From: Brassica napus
Taxonomy: Eukaryota > Streptophyta > Magnoliopsida > Brassicales > Brassicaceae
DNA: 64,000 nt
Assembly: GCF_020379485.1 (NCBI RefSeq)
Contig: NC_063446.1
Coordinates: 14,816,471 to 14,880,470, forward strand
Direction of reading: 5' to 3'
Part shown: positions 24,001 through 38,029 of the stretch, one piece after another
How the letters are laid out: each line of letters begins with the position of its first letter
Numbering within the stretch: position 1 is the stretch's first letter
Translations under genes and position numbers: made by a program
The notes under the pieces: model-generated
What the model was told of the DNA's origin: nothing
Seen by the model: the letters and a program-made list of their open reading frames with translations, nothing else
The model's database searches: none

Positions 24001-24988
24001 TAGAATAGTACAATACAAATAGTATATTGCAACGAAATGACCGGATGTGGAGTTGATGAAGTAATTAAAGAGAAGAATAGGAGGCAAATGAGATGATCTG
24101 GTTTGTAGAAGAACTAGTGCTCGAGTTGATGATGGAGGAGAATAAACCACCATGGAAAATGGAGGAGAAGAAGAGACCGTGAGAGGAAGTGAGGACACAT
24201 GGATGGAGATGGTGATGGAGAGAAGATGGTGGCAGCGATGAAACAACTGGTTGTGGTGCTAATTTTACATACGGAATAATAATAAACATAATATATATTG
24301 AATTTCATTTATATTTTATATGTACATAATAGTATTAAATAAAAAAAAATCATTTATTCCAATTAACTTTTACTAACTTACGATGGCGGAGGAGAAGTGT
24401 GTGATAATAGATGAGGAGTAAGTTTTTTTTGTGTTGGTATAGTAGGTGATAGAGAATAAGAAACAATGGAAAGAGGTGAGAAGAAAACATATGACGGCGA
24501 GGATGTAAGTAGATACGGTGGCGACAAATGATGATGATGATGGTTGTGCTGGTTGTACATGTATAAGTGATTGAAGCTATGTGACGTAGGTTTATATGTT
24601 CGTCGTATCAAAAAAAAGCAGAGATCTAAAATGGAGATTAAGAAACAAAAAAGAAAAAGAAAAGTTATTATGAAAGGGTGTGTGATTCTTCAATGGACAC
24701 GAGTTATTTTTAGAATATAATATTTATTTGTTTATTTTTATTTTTTACAGGTTTTGCCGGTAATAATAGAGGCTAATATGATAACATTACATAAAAGACA
24801 CGAGATACAGTGAAAGAATAGGGTTTTGGCAATGGATTGAATTATAATTTTTATGGTGGTCAGGCAATTTCCCTATTTACAAACGAGTGGAAAAAGAATA
24901 AGGAACAAGATGAAACTTGCTTCACTTTCTTTAAGATTTGGCTTCTATTAATAATTTTTTTTTTTGAAACAAATTTATGATAAATATA
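21061..24988. other. Gene-poor intergenic DNA with decayed elements
   Basis: No intact gene. The right end of one decayed element is probably at 22612-22625 (GAGCCGGCCCTGG). About 23230-23400 is a low-complexity stretch of CTAAATACTAAA-type repeats. About 24060-24600 holds two diverged, purine-rich segments (GATGG/GGAGGAG motifs) that look like an old tandem duplication. The rest is AT-rich. Confidence 0.35.
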
Positions 24989-25865
24989 TCTTTTATATAC
25001 TAAATCACAAGTCACTAAACCAATAAAAACCAATAAAAATCTGACACATATTTCTATATTTTGCAAAAAAAATCAAAAATAAAAGAAATTAAGCAAAACC
25101 TTACATTCCTAGATTTTCTCATTCCACTATCTCAATCGGTTTAAGCTTTTTTATATAACTTGGAACAAAAGAATGTGGATGAGCAACAATCAGATCGTCA
25201 ACCAGAAAAAAGAATCTCCTATTGTTTCTTCTTCTTCAACTTATTTTCTGTTTTGAATGAAAGAAAGAAATGCATACAATAATTTTTTCTGAACTTAAAT
25301 TTATTCAGATTCATTTTTATTCTCATTTTGACAATTTCAAAGCTCTTTTTGCATGATTCAGGTTGAAGATATACTCAAGTATACTCATGTTTCAAAGTTT
25401 AGCTCTTTAACATGGAAATATTCAAAGGTAACAGTAAGTATTTCAAGTATACATGAATCTAATAAATACAAACTGGGTATTTATAAATCTGTTTGTTATG
25501 GTTTAACTATTTAACAAATATGTTTTCTTATGACATATTAGAAATTGATGCATTTAAACACCGGAAGTGCTGCATTTAAACACGAACAATAGCACTAAAA
25601 CTAACACTTAGTAAAAAAATTAGAAGTGCTACATTTAAAAACTAACACATAAACTATAGAAAAAACACCAACACAAAAATTGCTTCTAAACGTTTTGTTT
25701 TAATGCAGAAGTTCTAATTTCAGGTGTCCGTTCTAATTTTAGGTGTTCGTTTTATCCAATGTTTAGGTTTTATAAAAATTAAAACATAATAAATTTAAAC
25801 AGTTAGGGATAAATTTAAATGCCAGCTGAAACTGCCCGTGTGGAGCACGGAGGCAATATACTAGT
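24989..25865 (+). mobile_element. Short non-autonomous Helitron
   Basis: The 5' end TCTTTTATATACTAAATCAC starts at 24989 after an A. The 3' end is CTAGT (25861-25865) followed by A, preceded by a hairpin CCGTG-TGGAG-CACGG (about 25837-25851) about 10 bp upstream. Length is 877 bp. No coding capacity; the interior has short repeats of GCATTTAAACAC (about 25550-25640). Confidence 0.72.
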
Positions 25866-26121
25866 ATACACTAAACTGCAAACGTAAATGCTAGCAAACA
25901 ATCGTTCTCTTAGGCTCACAACAAATAAGTTTTGTTCACAACTAATAAGTTTGAAATCACATTTAAGTTAAGAATCTAAGCTCTAACCTTTTTTGGGGTA
26001 TGTGTTATCGCTGTATTTTATGTTACATGTAGATACAAAGCTATTTCTATTGATCATATAACATATTATAACGATTTTACAAAGAAAATTATTATAATTG
26101 CACTAAGAAAACACTAATAAC

Positions 26122-26179
<58 letters not shown>

Positions 26180-27940
26180 TATTCCCAGTAAAATTAATGG
26201 TATATAAATATATTATCATGATCCACGATTTGCGACTTAGGTGTGTATTAACACATAAGTGATAGGTATGATTAGTTTTTTGGGTGCTATTTAGGCATTG
26301 TATTTAGCCCCCCATAGGAGTAATCAACAACAACTATATTGCACATAACCTTTTCCTTAGAGCGAGAACTATTCATTAAGATTTGTTAACGATCATTTAT
26401 TTAAATTGTTATATAAACGTAGCACTCATGTTCTTGTCTTCTTAATAATATATTCAAGGCAAACAAGCTATATCATTCGATTGTTTTGTTGGAGGATCAG
26501 GAAACCAAAAGAAGACCAATTCAGTGAACAAAAAAAAAGCTTTCATATATTAATAATAAATTTTGTGGTTTATGTCCAAAGCACCATATTATACATCTAA
26601 TCACCTTTTTCTCTTTTCTTGTGGAGGATGATTAGCTAGCTATTGTATTATGTTTATATGAAAATACATATCTTCGTATAAGCGTACATCCACATGAAAT
26701 AAAAGATGTATCAAAGAATTTTATATACGGAGTTACGGGCTATTTGTTGGTGCTTTGTATTAAAAGCTTATATAAGAAAAAAACATAATCAAATGTATTG
26801 TTTCTTAATTTATTTTATTTTTTTTTGCAAAAAAAATATCTATTGCAATATCATGAAATAACTCCACGCGTAATTAATCAACTAGAATCTCATGGTACAA
26901 CCTATACTTAAAATTCATGTAGCTAGTTTAACAATCATGTCTAAACACAAGGGGGATAAGCTTCAAATATCACTATACAGTTATATATAAAATAGGGTAA
27001 CCATTTATAAAAATAATAATATACCAAAATAATCTTAAATAATTACTAGTTAAGACTTAAAAATATCAACTATCTACTCAAAATTATTTTACTTAATTAG
27101 AACTTTTTCTTTATGGGGAATTAAGTTGAATAGCCAAGAAACTTACCAAAATTAAACAAGCAATCATAAAAATAGGTTAGAACATTTTGTGTATAATATA
27201 TACTAATTACAAGGTTGCCTTTGACATATAAAAAAAAATATATACATTCTTCTTTTTACTTTTAATTCTAGTTTACTCCCTTTCATTTTACTTACATCCA
27301 ATTTATAAGAAAAAAAAAGATACAAAAATCACGATTTTGTGAAAAATATGTTTCACATATACCATATTTTAATATTTTTAAAACAGATTTAAAATCTTCA
27401 AAATTAATAATCACTTGTTAAGACGTAAGTATTCCTTTTATAAACCATAATTTAATTAAAATATATTTATATACCATTAATTTTTTTATATGAAACATAA
27501 AAATAAAAATATATTCTATTGTTTTTTTTTGTCTATAAGTTTTTGGGTTTGGGGTATAATTAATTTTTTAGTGATATATATTTTTGATTTTCAAAATAAA
27601 ATACTATTTTATTCTAGTCTATTATGTATTATATACTAAATGAGTGGAACGGAAACAAATTAGTTTTGTCAAGTTAAAAAGAATTAGAAAAGTGGAAAAG
27701 TAAAAATCAAACAAAAAACTAATGGAAGGGCCGGGAATCACAAGCACACAAAAATGAAATGATATTACATAAGCAGAGAATTACAATATTTTTTCTTGAG
27801 AAATAGAATAGAAATTAAGGAATACTATTGCATGTCTGCACAAATTAACTTTCTAAACAGCCTAAATATCAAGTAGATATTTCATAAGCTTTTGTTATAC
27901 AGTCAGTTAGCTATTTTTTAATCTACTTTTCTCTTTTTCG
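25866..27940. other. AT-rich intergenic DNA
   Basis: No gene recognised. It contains a long ATT microsatellite (separate entry) and, at about 27271-27650, a stretch beginning TACTCCCTTTCATTTTAC and ending GGAACGGAAACAAA that may be a decayed Stowaway-like MITE; the inverted ends match poorly. Confidence 0.35.
26122..26179. repeat. (ATT)n microsatellite
   Basis: About 19 uninterrupted ATT units (58 bp), long enough to be polymorphic between individuals. Confidence 0.97.
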
Positions 27941-28941
27941 GAAAATGCATTTTTTTTAAATTAGCATTCACAGCACTTTAAACTTTCAAAGATTTCGGTT
28001 AGCACTTTAAACTTTCAACTTGACATTTGTATCACAAAAACTTCAACTTCACTATGTGAACAAGACTATTCATTTACGGTAAAAAATGATGATGTACCAG
28101 TTTTTAATAAATAAATAAATACATAAAAATAAATAATATCAGAAAAATAAATAAAAAATAGAGAAATAAATATTTTTATAAATAATCGTAATTTTTAAAA
28201 TGTTTTTACATATTCAAATAATTAAATTTTAGTTTTTATAAAACTAAAAGAATATTAAAATAATTTTAAAATTGGTTAAAATTTAAGAAAATTAAAATGT
28301 CGTTTAAACAAAATCAAGTAAAACTTTTAAACTTATCAATAAGTACATTCAAACCTTAAGAAAATATCAATTTTAAAAATTCAAAGTTTATAAGTTTTTG
28401 AAAATTTTAAATTTCTTAAGGTTTGAATTTTTATTTATGTGTATTATAAGTTTAATAATTTACTTGATTTTTAAAAAAAAAATTAAAATTTTAGTTTTCT
28501 TTAATTTTATACAACTTATAAAAGTTATATATAATTTATTTTAGTTTTAGAAACTTTAAAATTATTTGAACATGATAGACCTTTTTTTCAAAAAATTATG
28601 AATTAATTTATTTGACTTTTTGAAAAAAAAAATCGAAATTTTAGTTTTATTTTGTATTTAACTTTTCTTATTTTATTTAGTTTTAATTATTATATATTCT
28701 TCTTATTTATTAATAAATTGGCACATCATCACTTTTTCCTATAAATGAATAATTTTGGTTGATGACAAAAAAAAATAAAAAAAAATTGGTCATATTTTAA
28801 CTTGATGAACAAGTAAGTCAAGTTGAAAGTTTTTTGTGATACAAATGTCAAATTTAGAATTTAAAGTGGTCGTCAAAAACTTCTTAAGGTTTAAAATGTT
28901 AGTGAATACTATTTTGAAGAGTTTTAATGTGATTTTCTCTT
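27941..28941. mobile_element. Fold-back (MULE-like) element with long inverted repeats
   Basis: The left 200 bp and right 200 bp are imperfect inverted copies, sharing for example GACATTTGTATCACAAAAA, GTTCA, ATTCATTTA and GATGATGT in the same order. The inversion continues to a centre near 28395, where TCAAACCTTAAGAAA faces TTTCTTAAGGTTTGA. The ends are GAAAATGCA at the left and GAAAATCACA (reverse complement) at the right. A 9-bp direct repeat, TCTTTTTCG, at 27932-27940 and 28942-28950 would fit a Mutator-class target duplication, though the flanks are CT-rich. No coding sequence. Confidence 0.65.
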
Positions 28942-29089
28942 TCTTTTTCGAGTTTTATATATACATGATTATTTCTTGTATGTTACATCTTCATTCATCA
29001 CATACTAAAATATTAAACAGTTAACCTATCAAGAAATTCATAAGTGCAAATGTTAATCGTTATCTCATATATATATACACATAACATAT

Positions 29090-29269
29090 AACCGGGCCTC
29101 GTGGTCTGGTGGTAAAGGAACCTCGGCTGAGGTGCCCGCCATCACGACTTCGAACCCCGGCCACAGCGGATTTAACATCCCTTCCGCTGGGGCGCTGGAC
29201 CCCCTACGGGGGGATAGTTGGGACTGTGGCTGCCCAGATACCAGAGTTATCAAAAAAAAAAAAAAAAAA
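29090..29269 (+). mobile_element. tRNA-derived SINE
   Basis: A 180-bp GC-rich unit with an RNA polymerase III A box (GTGGTCTGGTGG, about 29101-29112) and B box (ACTTCGAACCCCGG, about 29147-29160), a composite GC-rich body and a 3' run of 18-20 A. It is flanked by the 7-bp direct repeat AACATAT (29083-29089 and 29270-29276). It resembles Brassicaceae SINE families such as S1. It is not a tRNA gene: there is no foldable acceptor stem or CCA-side match. Confidence 0.85.
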
Positions 29270-29580
29270 AACATATGGTTAAGTTCTTATTTATAAATAA
29301 AAAGTCAATGTTTTTAATAAAAGTAATTCGCTTAAAATCTCTTAACTTTGTTTAAAATCTAAGTGCCCATAAAATATTTAGTTGTAGAATAGTGTTCCAT
29401 ATGTTTCTTTTCTAACTAGATATGCATGGAAGAGAAAGATGGCTGGCTTGTCAAAAGCATGATTAAAATAAACCCCATTCTTCATCATATTATGTTTTTT
29501 TTTTCTCCCGTTGGAAACTGTATTTGGATCCGAAGAGGTAAAATTTCAATGTAAATTTGGCATAATTCCTTCCTAAATCA

Positions 29581-30308
29581 TAGGCCTGGGCATTTTAACC
29601 TGGACCCGAAAACCCGAACTGGAACGGAACAAAAAATACCCGACCCGGATCCGGATTTTACAAGTACCTTTTGGGTCTAATTTTTTTTTACCCGAATAGA
29701 CCCGGAACCGAAAATAACCGATCCGAATAGACCCAGACCCGAAAAGACCAGACCCGAAAAGAACAGACCCGAATAGATCCGACCCGATAAAAACCGATTT
29801 GTACCCAACTTAAAAACATGTATATCTAAAACTATGATGTTTTTGTGTTCTATTTTATATATATTATTTTATGATTTAGTTGAAATATCTTTTGTTAAGA
29901 ATATTTGTTATTATTTTGTAATATTTTTTAAGTAATATGAAGCTTTAAAATGTAAAATTTAGAGTTTAAAAATGTTTTATTTTAATTATTAATAGTTTCA
30001 TTTAAGTTATTTTGTAAAATTTTAGATATATATGACAAATATCAACTAAATTTGATGGAATTGGGTATGTCATGTCTTTTTCAAATCATAAATACCCGAA
30101 CCCGACCCGGACCCGATATGGACCCGAAAAATTATGGGTATTTTATAGGTATTTTAATTATAGATCCGAACCAATCCGGACCCGAGAAGAACCGACCCGA
30201 AACCCGAACCAAAAATTTCTAAGTACTTATTGGGTCTAAATATTTAGGACCCGAAAGACCCGGATCCGAAAGGAATCGGCCCGAACCCGGCCCGAACGCT
30301 CAGGCCTA
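29581..30308. mobile_element. Non-autonomous hAT-like MITE, ACCCGAA-rich
   Basis: A 728-bp element flanked by a perfect 8-bp target duplication CTAAATCA (29573-29580 and 30309-30316). Terminal inverted repeats are TAGGCCTGGGC and TAGGCCTGAGC. Both sub-terminal regions are packed with CCCGAA/GACCCG repeats and the middle is AT-rich. No coding capacity. Confidence 0.85.
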
Positions 30309-30538
30309 CTAAATCATATTGGTTTAATCACACTAGTCAAACTCAATAGATACAGCTTTATAATTATTTTGTTGACCTAATAGTTTTCAAAATTCTTTAT
30401 ATTTTAACCCAAAATGTCTTCTTCTTTTTTATAGTCAAAATTTCATTTTATTATTCAAATAAGTGGTGGTCTAGATAGTTATACCAGAATAAAACAATCA
30501 ACGAAAAAGTTTCTTATGAAAACAATTAACATTTATAT

Positions 30539-30838
30539 CTAATGAATCATCATTTTCATTATGGACTCGAAAAATATATGAAATCTTGAATGATGAAATT
30601 TTTTTGTAACAATGCTATCTCTTTCATCTTTGTTGAAAATTTTGGTCATGTCTAAAGTTCCGTAATCATGGTGATCAAGTCCTTGTAATCCTATTTTTGA
30701 TAGGTATAATTTTGTCCGAATTAGTGCTTTTAACTTTGAATGCAAAAAGATCTCTCGTCTTTTTAGATTTCTTGTACTTATTAGCTGAATTTTTCCAAAC
30801 ATGTCTTTCCAAATCCAACCACAACCACTGAATTGCAA
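30539..30838 (-). pseudogene. LINE-type RNase H-like domain fragment
   Basis: An open stretch of about 99 codons on the minus strand begins with SGCGWIWKDMFGKIQLISTR and RREIFLHSKLKAL. This matches the recalled N-terminal part of the RNase H-like (RVT_3) domain widely found in Brassicaceae non-LTR retroelements. The catalytic DxxxL region is not recognisable after this, so it is a degenerate fragment. Confidence 0.6.
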
Positions 30839-33590
30839 TGTAAAAGTTTATGAGCCATCCACCAAAAATATGTTCTCTAGCATATAACTTGTGAACAATT
30901 AATATATTGTGGTTCTGTCGCTATAGTAGCTGCTGCACTTGCTGAGAACTAAGCTTGACAGTTTCATTCGGCATGTCTAGTCAGAACTGAATTACCATAA
31001 CGTCTGTTATTATTAATAAGGAGAGAACTTTGACATTTATGTGGTACAACCTAGTCACGAAGGGGTATATAAAAGCAGAAGTTAAGTTTTTTATATATAC
31101 ATAATTTTGAATGCAAAGAGAAAAAAGAGGTTTGAAATGGAAATGAAGCCCAAGGCCAAATGATCCCTTAGGTTCATGACAATGACTATCTTCGGCACGC
31201 GCAACTTCAAGAGTTGAGAAACTTGCACATCACTAGGAAAGCTACATCTCTACAGAGAAGCACCATTAGAGAGTCTCCTGCAACAACTCAGGAACTGTTT
31301 TCAATGTCTTAGAGAGTAAATCAGTTTGTGACAAATCAGTTTCCTTTGGACCCCATTGGATAATATGGGGAAAGATAAGCATTTGCATAAAGTTTGTAAC
31401 ACAATCATTTCAGAGGCATAATGTTACACCCCATATAACAAGTTTTGTCTATAATTAAGGTCAAGAAAAACAATTAAATTAAACTAAAAACAATGATCAT
31501 ATGTGAACGAATAATTTAAAGCTAAGCTCGTGTGTTAGTGGGACACAAACTATAACAGTAAAGATGAGGAAATATTAGTAAAAGGAATAATAATTACCTC
31601 GTAGAACAATATCTGACGGTGTAGGGACATTCAAGAAGATATGTTTTGAGTGATTTATTGAAACCTGAGAGAAATAAACGAGTCAATTTGATTAACAAGA
31701 TTCAGAGTATAGATCCTATGTGATATTAAGTTCAATGAACTAGTAAATCTTTAAAATCTTATATTAGAGTGAAGGTAAATCTTTGAAAACAATGACTGAT
31801 CAAGCATCAAGTCCCAAGTATTTCAAACGATAGCGACAAGTGAGTAATGGTCTATATTGAGGGTTATAGAACATAGAAAAGGAAATTATCTTATCAAGCT
31901 CTCTTCACGTGGTAAGTGGAGCCAATTCCTCACCCACTGCACTATATAGAAAGTAAGTAAGTAACATGAGTAAGAAAAGGACTTAAGATAACGCGAAAAG
32001 ACATCTAAAAGACTTAGAAATTGAGCAGACAAAGTCTAGGAACCAGAATTGAAGTAGAAGAAGAGGAACCATCAAGTCTATTATCTCAATGGCTGAGCTT
32101 GAAAGTCTCAAACAAAGTGGAACCACTTTAGTAGAAAACAAAGTCACGAGCCATATGCAGTAAGGCCCCTCCTCTAAGCCATGTCTCGGCATGCGCCACG
32201 TGGATACTAATATGATACGGTAGGATCAATATCTTTGACCGATTCAGTTGACTGATAGTTACCACTCACCAAAAAACTAACGATAATGTATGAGAAAAAA
32301 AAATGTATGAGAAAAAAGATTGTGGGGTTGGGCAACTTTTGAGACATCAGAAGAAACTAATACTGTGGAGAAGAAGGGGAAAAAAGTGAGTGAAAGTAAA
32401 TCAGGAGCAGTAAGGTGTAAAGATTTCTAAAGCCTGAACTGTGACTTTTTGTATGTCACGTACGTTTCAGAACTATGCTAAAATATTGCCTGAATCAGAT
32501 AATCTATTGAAACATGGTAGAGAGGCTAAAAACGTCTTCTTCAAGTACTCATACTTGTAAGAGAATCATGTCTATTCAGAAACAATAAAACCCGTGAATT
32601 TGTATGAAAAGAGAAAACATAAATGCACTAGGAAAAAAAACTAAATGTGGTCAACTCAACTAGAAAAGCATCCTAGTCAAAGCTTACAGCATCTCTATCC
32701 ATTACTATTTTTATCTTTATGATAGGTGAAATTGTTCTAATCCACCACTATTTATTCTTCTATAATAGAAAATGTTATTTTTCTTCTATAGAATAAATAG
32801 CAATTATCTATTTTTTACTCTATAATTAGAAATTGTTATTTTAGAGCAATACATTGGAACAAATTTCACCCTTATTATAAAGGTTTTCTATTTTAAAAGT
32901 AAAAATAGTAAAATACATTCGAGATTAGGTGAGAGGTCACATGATCAGTGCCGTTTGGAACAGAACTACAGTTACATGTTATGTATGGTTATGTTATGGT
33001 AATAAAAAAATGGTTATGTTATAGAGTTCTTCTAATTTAAAAGTAAAAATAGAAAATTACATTCAAGATGATTAAAACGTGAGAGGTCACATGATCAAAT
33101 GCCGTTTAGAACAGAACTAAAGTTACATGTTATGCATGGTTATGTTATGGTAATAGAAAAACGGTTATGTTATGGTTTCGGGCATGGAGTAAATAAAATG
33201 TTATCCATATCAATTTTGAAGAGGATCACTCCTGAGTGGATTAATAAAAAAAGGATTTTCTTACCTAGAAACAAAAAAAAAATAAATAGAACAAGTGACA
33301 AGTATATACAAAAATAAAAATTGGACTATAACTATTCAAAAGGCCTTCTGACTACATTCTACAAGATTGGCTGCATTAAGATAAGAAAAGGAAACAACAT
33401 ATATAAATATACAAACTGATTTTTAAAGCTACTACACATGAATCATGAAGTTTTAGACGTTAGATAGTGTATATGCTGAAGTGAATACCCCATGCGTGTA
33501 TGAACAATATAAATGGAAAGCCCATCAGAAAGGCCCAATTGAATGAATCCGGGTCCAACACGGGTCAACCCGTTTCAAAGAAGTTTTTTT
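30839..33590. other. Intergenic DNA, no gene recognised
   Basis: About 31020-31340 is less AT-rich than its surroundings, with a TATATAAAAG box near 31067 and short open stretches (for example LRHAQLQELRNLHITRK, plus strand), but I cannot assign it. About 32690-32880 (AGCATCTCTATCC...) resembles a MITE. A tandem duplication lies at 32882-33172. Confidence 0.35.
32882..33172. repeat. Direct tandem duplication, two units of about 145-150 bp
   Basis: TTTAAAAGTAAAAATAG, GAGAGGTCACATGATCA, GCCGTTT, ACATGTTATG and GGTTATGTTATGG recur in the same order with an offset of 144-150 bp. The units differ at scattered bases. No coding sequence. Confidence 0.85.
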
Positions 33591-33946
33591 TTCTGATTCG
33601 GCTTTTCGCTTCCTCTCTGTTTTGCTACTTACTCCCTCTCTCGATTCAAAAGTCTCTGCTTTGGCTTCTGGGTATCGACGAGAGTAACGTGATTCGGAGA
33701 CTCAAGGTAAGCCTACAATCCCTTCCTCGATAAATCTCCTGATCGCTGTTGAAGTTCTAAGCTTTATGGACGAGCTGTGGCAATGAAGCTTGAATGCTAT
33801 GCCTGCTAACTGTTTGTTTAAATTCCCAAGAGAGTACTCATCTTACCCTCTTCATGAGAACTGATCTGAAACTCTTCTGTGTTTTCATTCTTTGTTCCAG
33901 TGTTTTGTCTAGAATTTCTGTTTCGTTGGTGTGTTCTTTAAGGAAC

Positions 33947-34523
33947 ATGGAACACGACAATGTAGGTAATGTTTCAGTTCTTATTACTCAAATCACAGCA
34001 GCTTTCATACTAATAAATCGCCTGGAACTGAAGCTGCTGTGATAAGCAACCGGCGACACAAAACATAACAGCCAAAAAAAAAGAAGAAAAAGGAAGGAAA
34101 TTGCAGATTTTCATAGCTTAGAAGGAAGAAGAATGAGAAAGTCATTGTACATCATAGCAGCTCATGCTAACCTCGTATCTCAAGTAAAGTATGAACCACA
34201 AGAAGGCTACCTCCCTCCTGGCCACTGCATCATACGACATGAAAGTCAATGTATATCCTTCTGTTGTCCCTTGCCTTAGTTTTTGTTTCTTTGTTAATCA
34301 ATCTTCTGTTTGATTCTACCCTTTCTACCAGATATGGTCAGACAGAGATTTCTCGCTTGTTAGAAGCTTAGCAGGACACGAGTCAAAAGTTGCCTCATCA
34401 GATATCACTGCAGATAGCTCGTGTATAGCAACTGTATCACGTGACCGTACCATCAAGCTTTGGACAAGCAGTAGCAACTAAGAGGAAGAAGAAGGCGGAG
34501 AAACAATTGACATAGACTTATAA
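33947..34523 (+). pseudogene. LIS: Relic of the PRP4-like WD40 gene LIS/EMB2776
   Basis: LIS is a WD40 U4/U6 snRNP splicing factor homologous to yeast Prp4; in Arabidopsis it restricts gametic cell fate and is essential. Here only scraps remain. Possible 5'-UTR exon with donor near 33706; a start at 33947 giving MEHDN..NVS, weakly like the LIS N-terminus; then a jump to the last two exons. About 34120-34250 encodes KSLYIIAAHANLVSQVKYEP and ATASYDMKVN with a frameshift in between. About 34332-34523 encodes GHESKVAS, DRTIKLW and the acidic ETIDIDL end, with a premature TAA at 34479-34481. The N-terminal domain and about five of seven WD repeats are missing, so no propeller can form. Confidence 0.85.
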
Positions 34524-35437
34524 TAGTATCGATTTGTAATCTTGTTGTGGATTATCCATAGGATGATGATACATTGTCTTTGAAAATTTTGCCATGACGG
34601 TCAACAAGTTTCCCTGAGATACTATTTGACAACATGATAAGAAAAGAACGGAGAGATGGGATCTTCTAAAGACTCTTCAGGTTGCAGGTTTATTTGTACC
34701 AACCAGAAGAAAGTGTCGAAGTACGAAATAGAAGGCTCAGGCTAAAGCCTGTAGTAGAAACAAAACAGAGAGTATCACAAAACAATATCGATTAATTATT
34801 TTCTTTCTATAAAATGGTGTTCTTCATTGGCTCTTCTAGGTTTACTCTCACAACTCAAAAATAAATCTTATATGTTTTTGTAGCTACCCAATAACGCATG
34901 TTTTACATGTTTAGACATAATTATACATCGTATATAGTGAACGGAACTCAACACCATCAAAAGAATTATTTTTTTTTTGAACTGAAAAAAAAAGACAACT
35001 GAATTATTTTCAATAGATAAGCACACTTGAACAAGAGTCAATCAACTATTACTTTCCACCATCACCATGCATACCAAACTCGTTACGCTGAGATAGTGGT
35101 GTGTGTATACCAAACAAACCACATATGTTCTGAACGGCGTATTTTAAAACTAGTTTGAAAATGACGTTGAATAGCACGAAACTCGCACACATGATAAAAT
35201 TCCCACGTAAAAATTGTTTTGAAAATTAATATTTAATCTAAACCCATTAACTCATCATAGTGGCAACCAAGTGTATATACCAATACAAATAAATAAACAA
35301 AAGGAAAAGAAAGGCACTACGGTTCCATTCAGACGAAGGCTGGCGTATGAATGTGTGTATATATACACTAATCTACGGTGGTGCATAAACATCATTGTAT
35401 TTTCACCGATCACAGAAATTTAAAGAGATAGAAAAAT

Positions 35438-37033
<1,596 letters not shown>

Positions 37034-38029
37034 CTAGAACATATATAAAAATATATAAATAATACCAAATGCATGGTAGATGATCTTGTCGTTAGCAAGG
37101 AGTGCTTTGTATAAATGTCGACAAGTTCGACCCTCATGCTTGTATGTTTAACTTCTCATACTGGCCAAATAAAATTTTGGACCAAAGGTCTGAAAATTCA
37201 TGTAATAAAAATATATAGAAATGTTTTCTCTAGTTTAAATTTTTAGCTACTGAATGTTCCATCATCGTAGATGGAGTAGTTGTTATATGTTTCAAGAAAA
37301 AAAATGCACAATAATATCGATATTTTGAAGGATAAATCTCATAGATAACACTAACTTTTTAAGACAAAAACAATACACATGAGAGGAAATTTTAAATTAT
37401 CACACTAAATAACAAAAAAAAAAAACTAAATGCATAAACTTTATACCATAGTTTTATCCTACCTATAAATATAAAACCCTAAACTATAATCATTAAATCA
37501 TAAATTTAAATATAAATATAAATTATGTTATTGTATTATTTATTATATTCTAAAATTTATTTTTAACTAGATACATACATATTTATTTTATATATTTAAA
37601 TAATATTATTTTGAAGATGTTCTTTTCTATATACTCTGTTGGGTAATTTTTCTAAATAGACAATTTTCAAGTTATGATCACAAAAATGGACTACAAGGAG
37701 GAAAATGACCAAAATGTTTCAATTAATAGGTAAAAGGATCATAATACCCTAGATATATAAAAAAATAAAAAATAATTATTTTTAATAGTTTTAGATTATA
37801 TGTTTTCAAATTTGAACTTTTTTATAAATTTTTTTTTAATTCTTTTTTTCAAATTTTTTTTAATATTTTTTTGTCAAATTTTCTTTTTTGTAATTCGAAA
37901 ATACTTTTTGAAACTATTTTTAAAATTTTTATTTTCAATTTTTTAATATTTATTCTTTATTTATAAAATTTTAAATCTCAATCTCAAATCCCCACCCCTT
38001 AACTTTAAACCCTAAGGTTTGGATTAGCT
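37034..38029. other. Peroxidase 3' flank and AT-rich repeat DNA
   Basis: 3'-UTR candidates to about 37220, then two stretches (about 37316-37640 and 37645-38000) with ends such as GGGTAATTTTTCTAAATAGACAATTTTC that recur in plant fold-back MITEs. No gene recognised. Confidence 0.35.

Noticed and set aside
29100..29160. tRNA gene suggested by A- and B-box sequences
   Set aside because: A GC-rich non-tRNA body and poly-A tail follow within a target duplication, so it is a SINE. The same holds for the boxes at 57681-57735.
31130..31320. Possible exon (LRHAQLQELRNLHITRK) near a TATA-like box
   Set aside because: Only about 44 open codons, bounded by a stop, with no family recognised; left as unassigned intergenic DNA.
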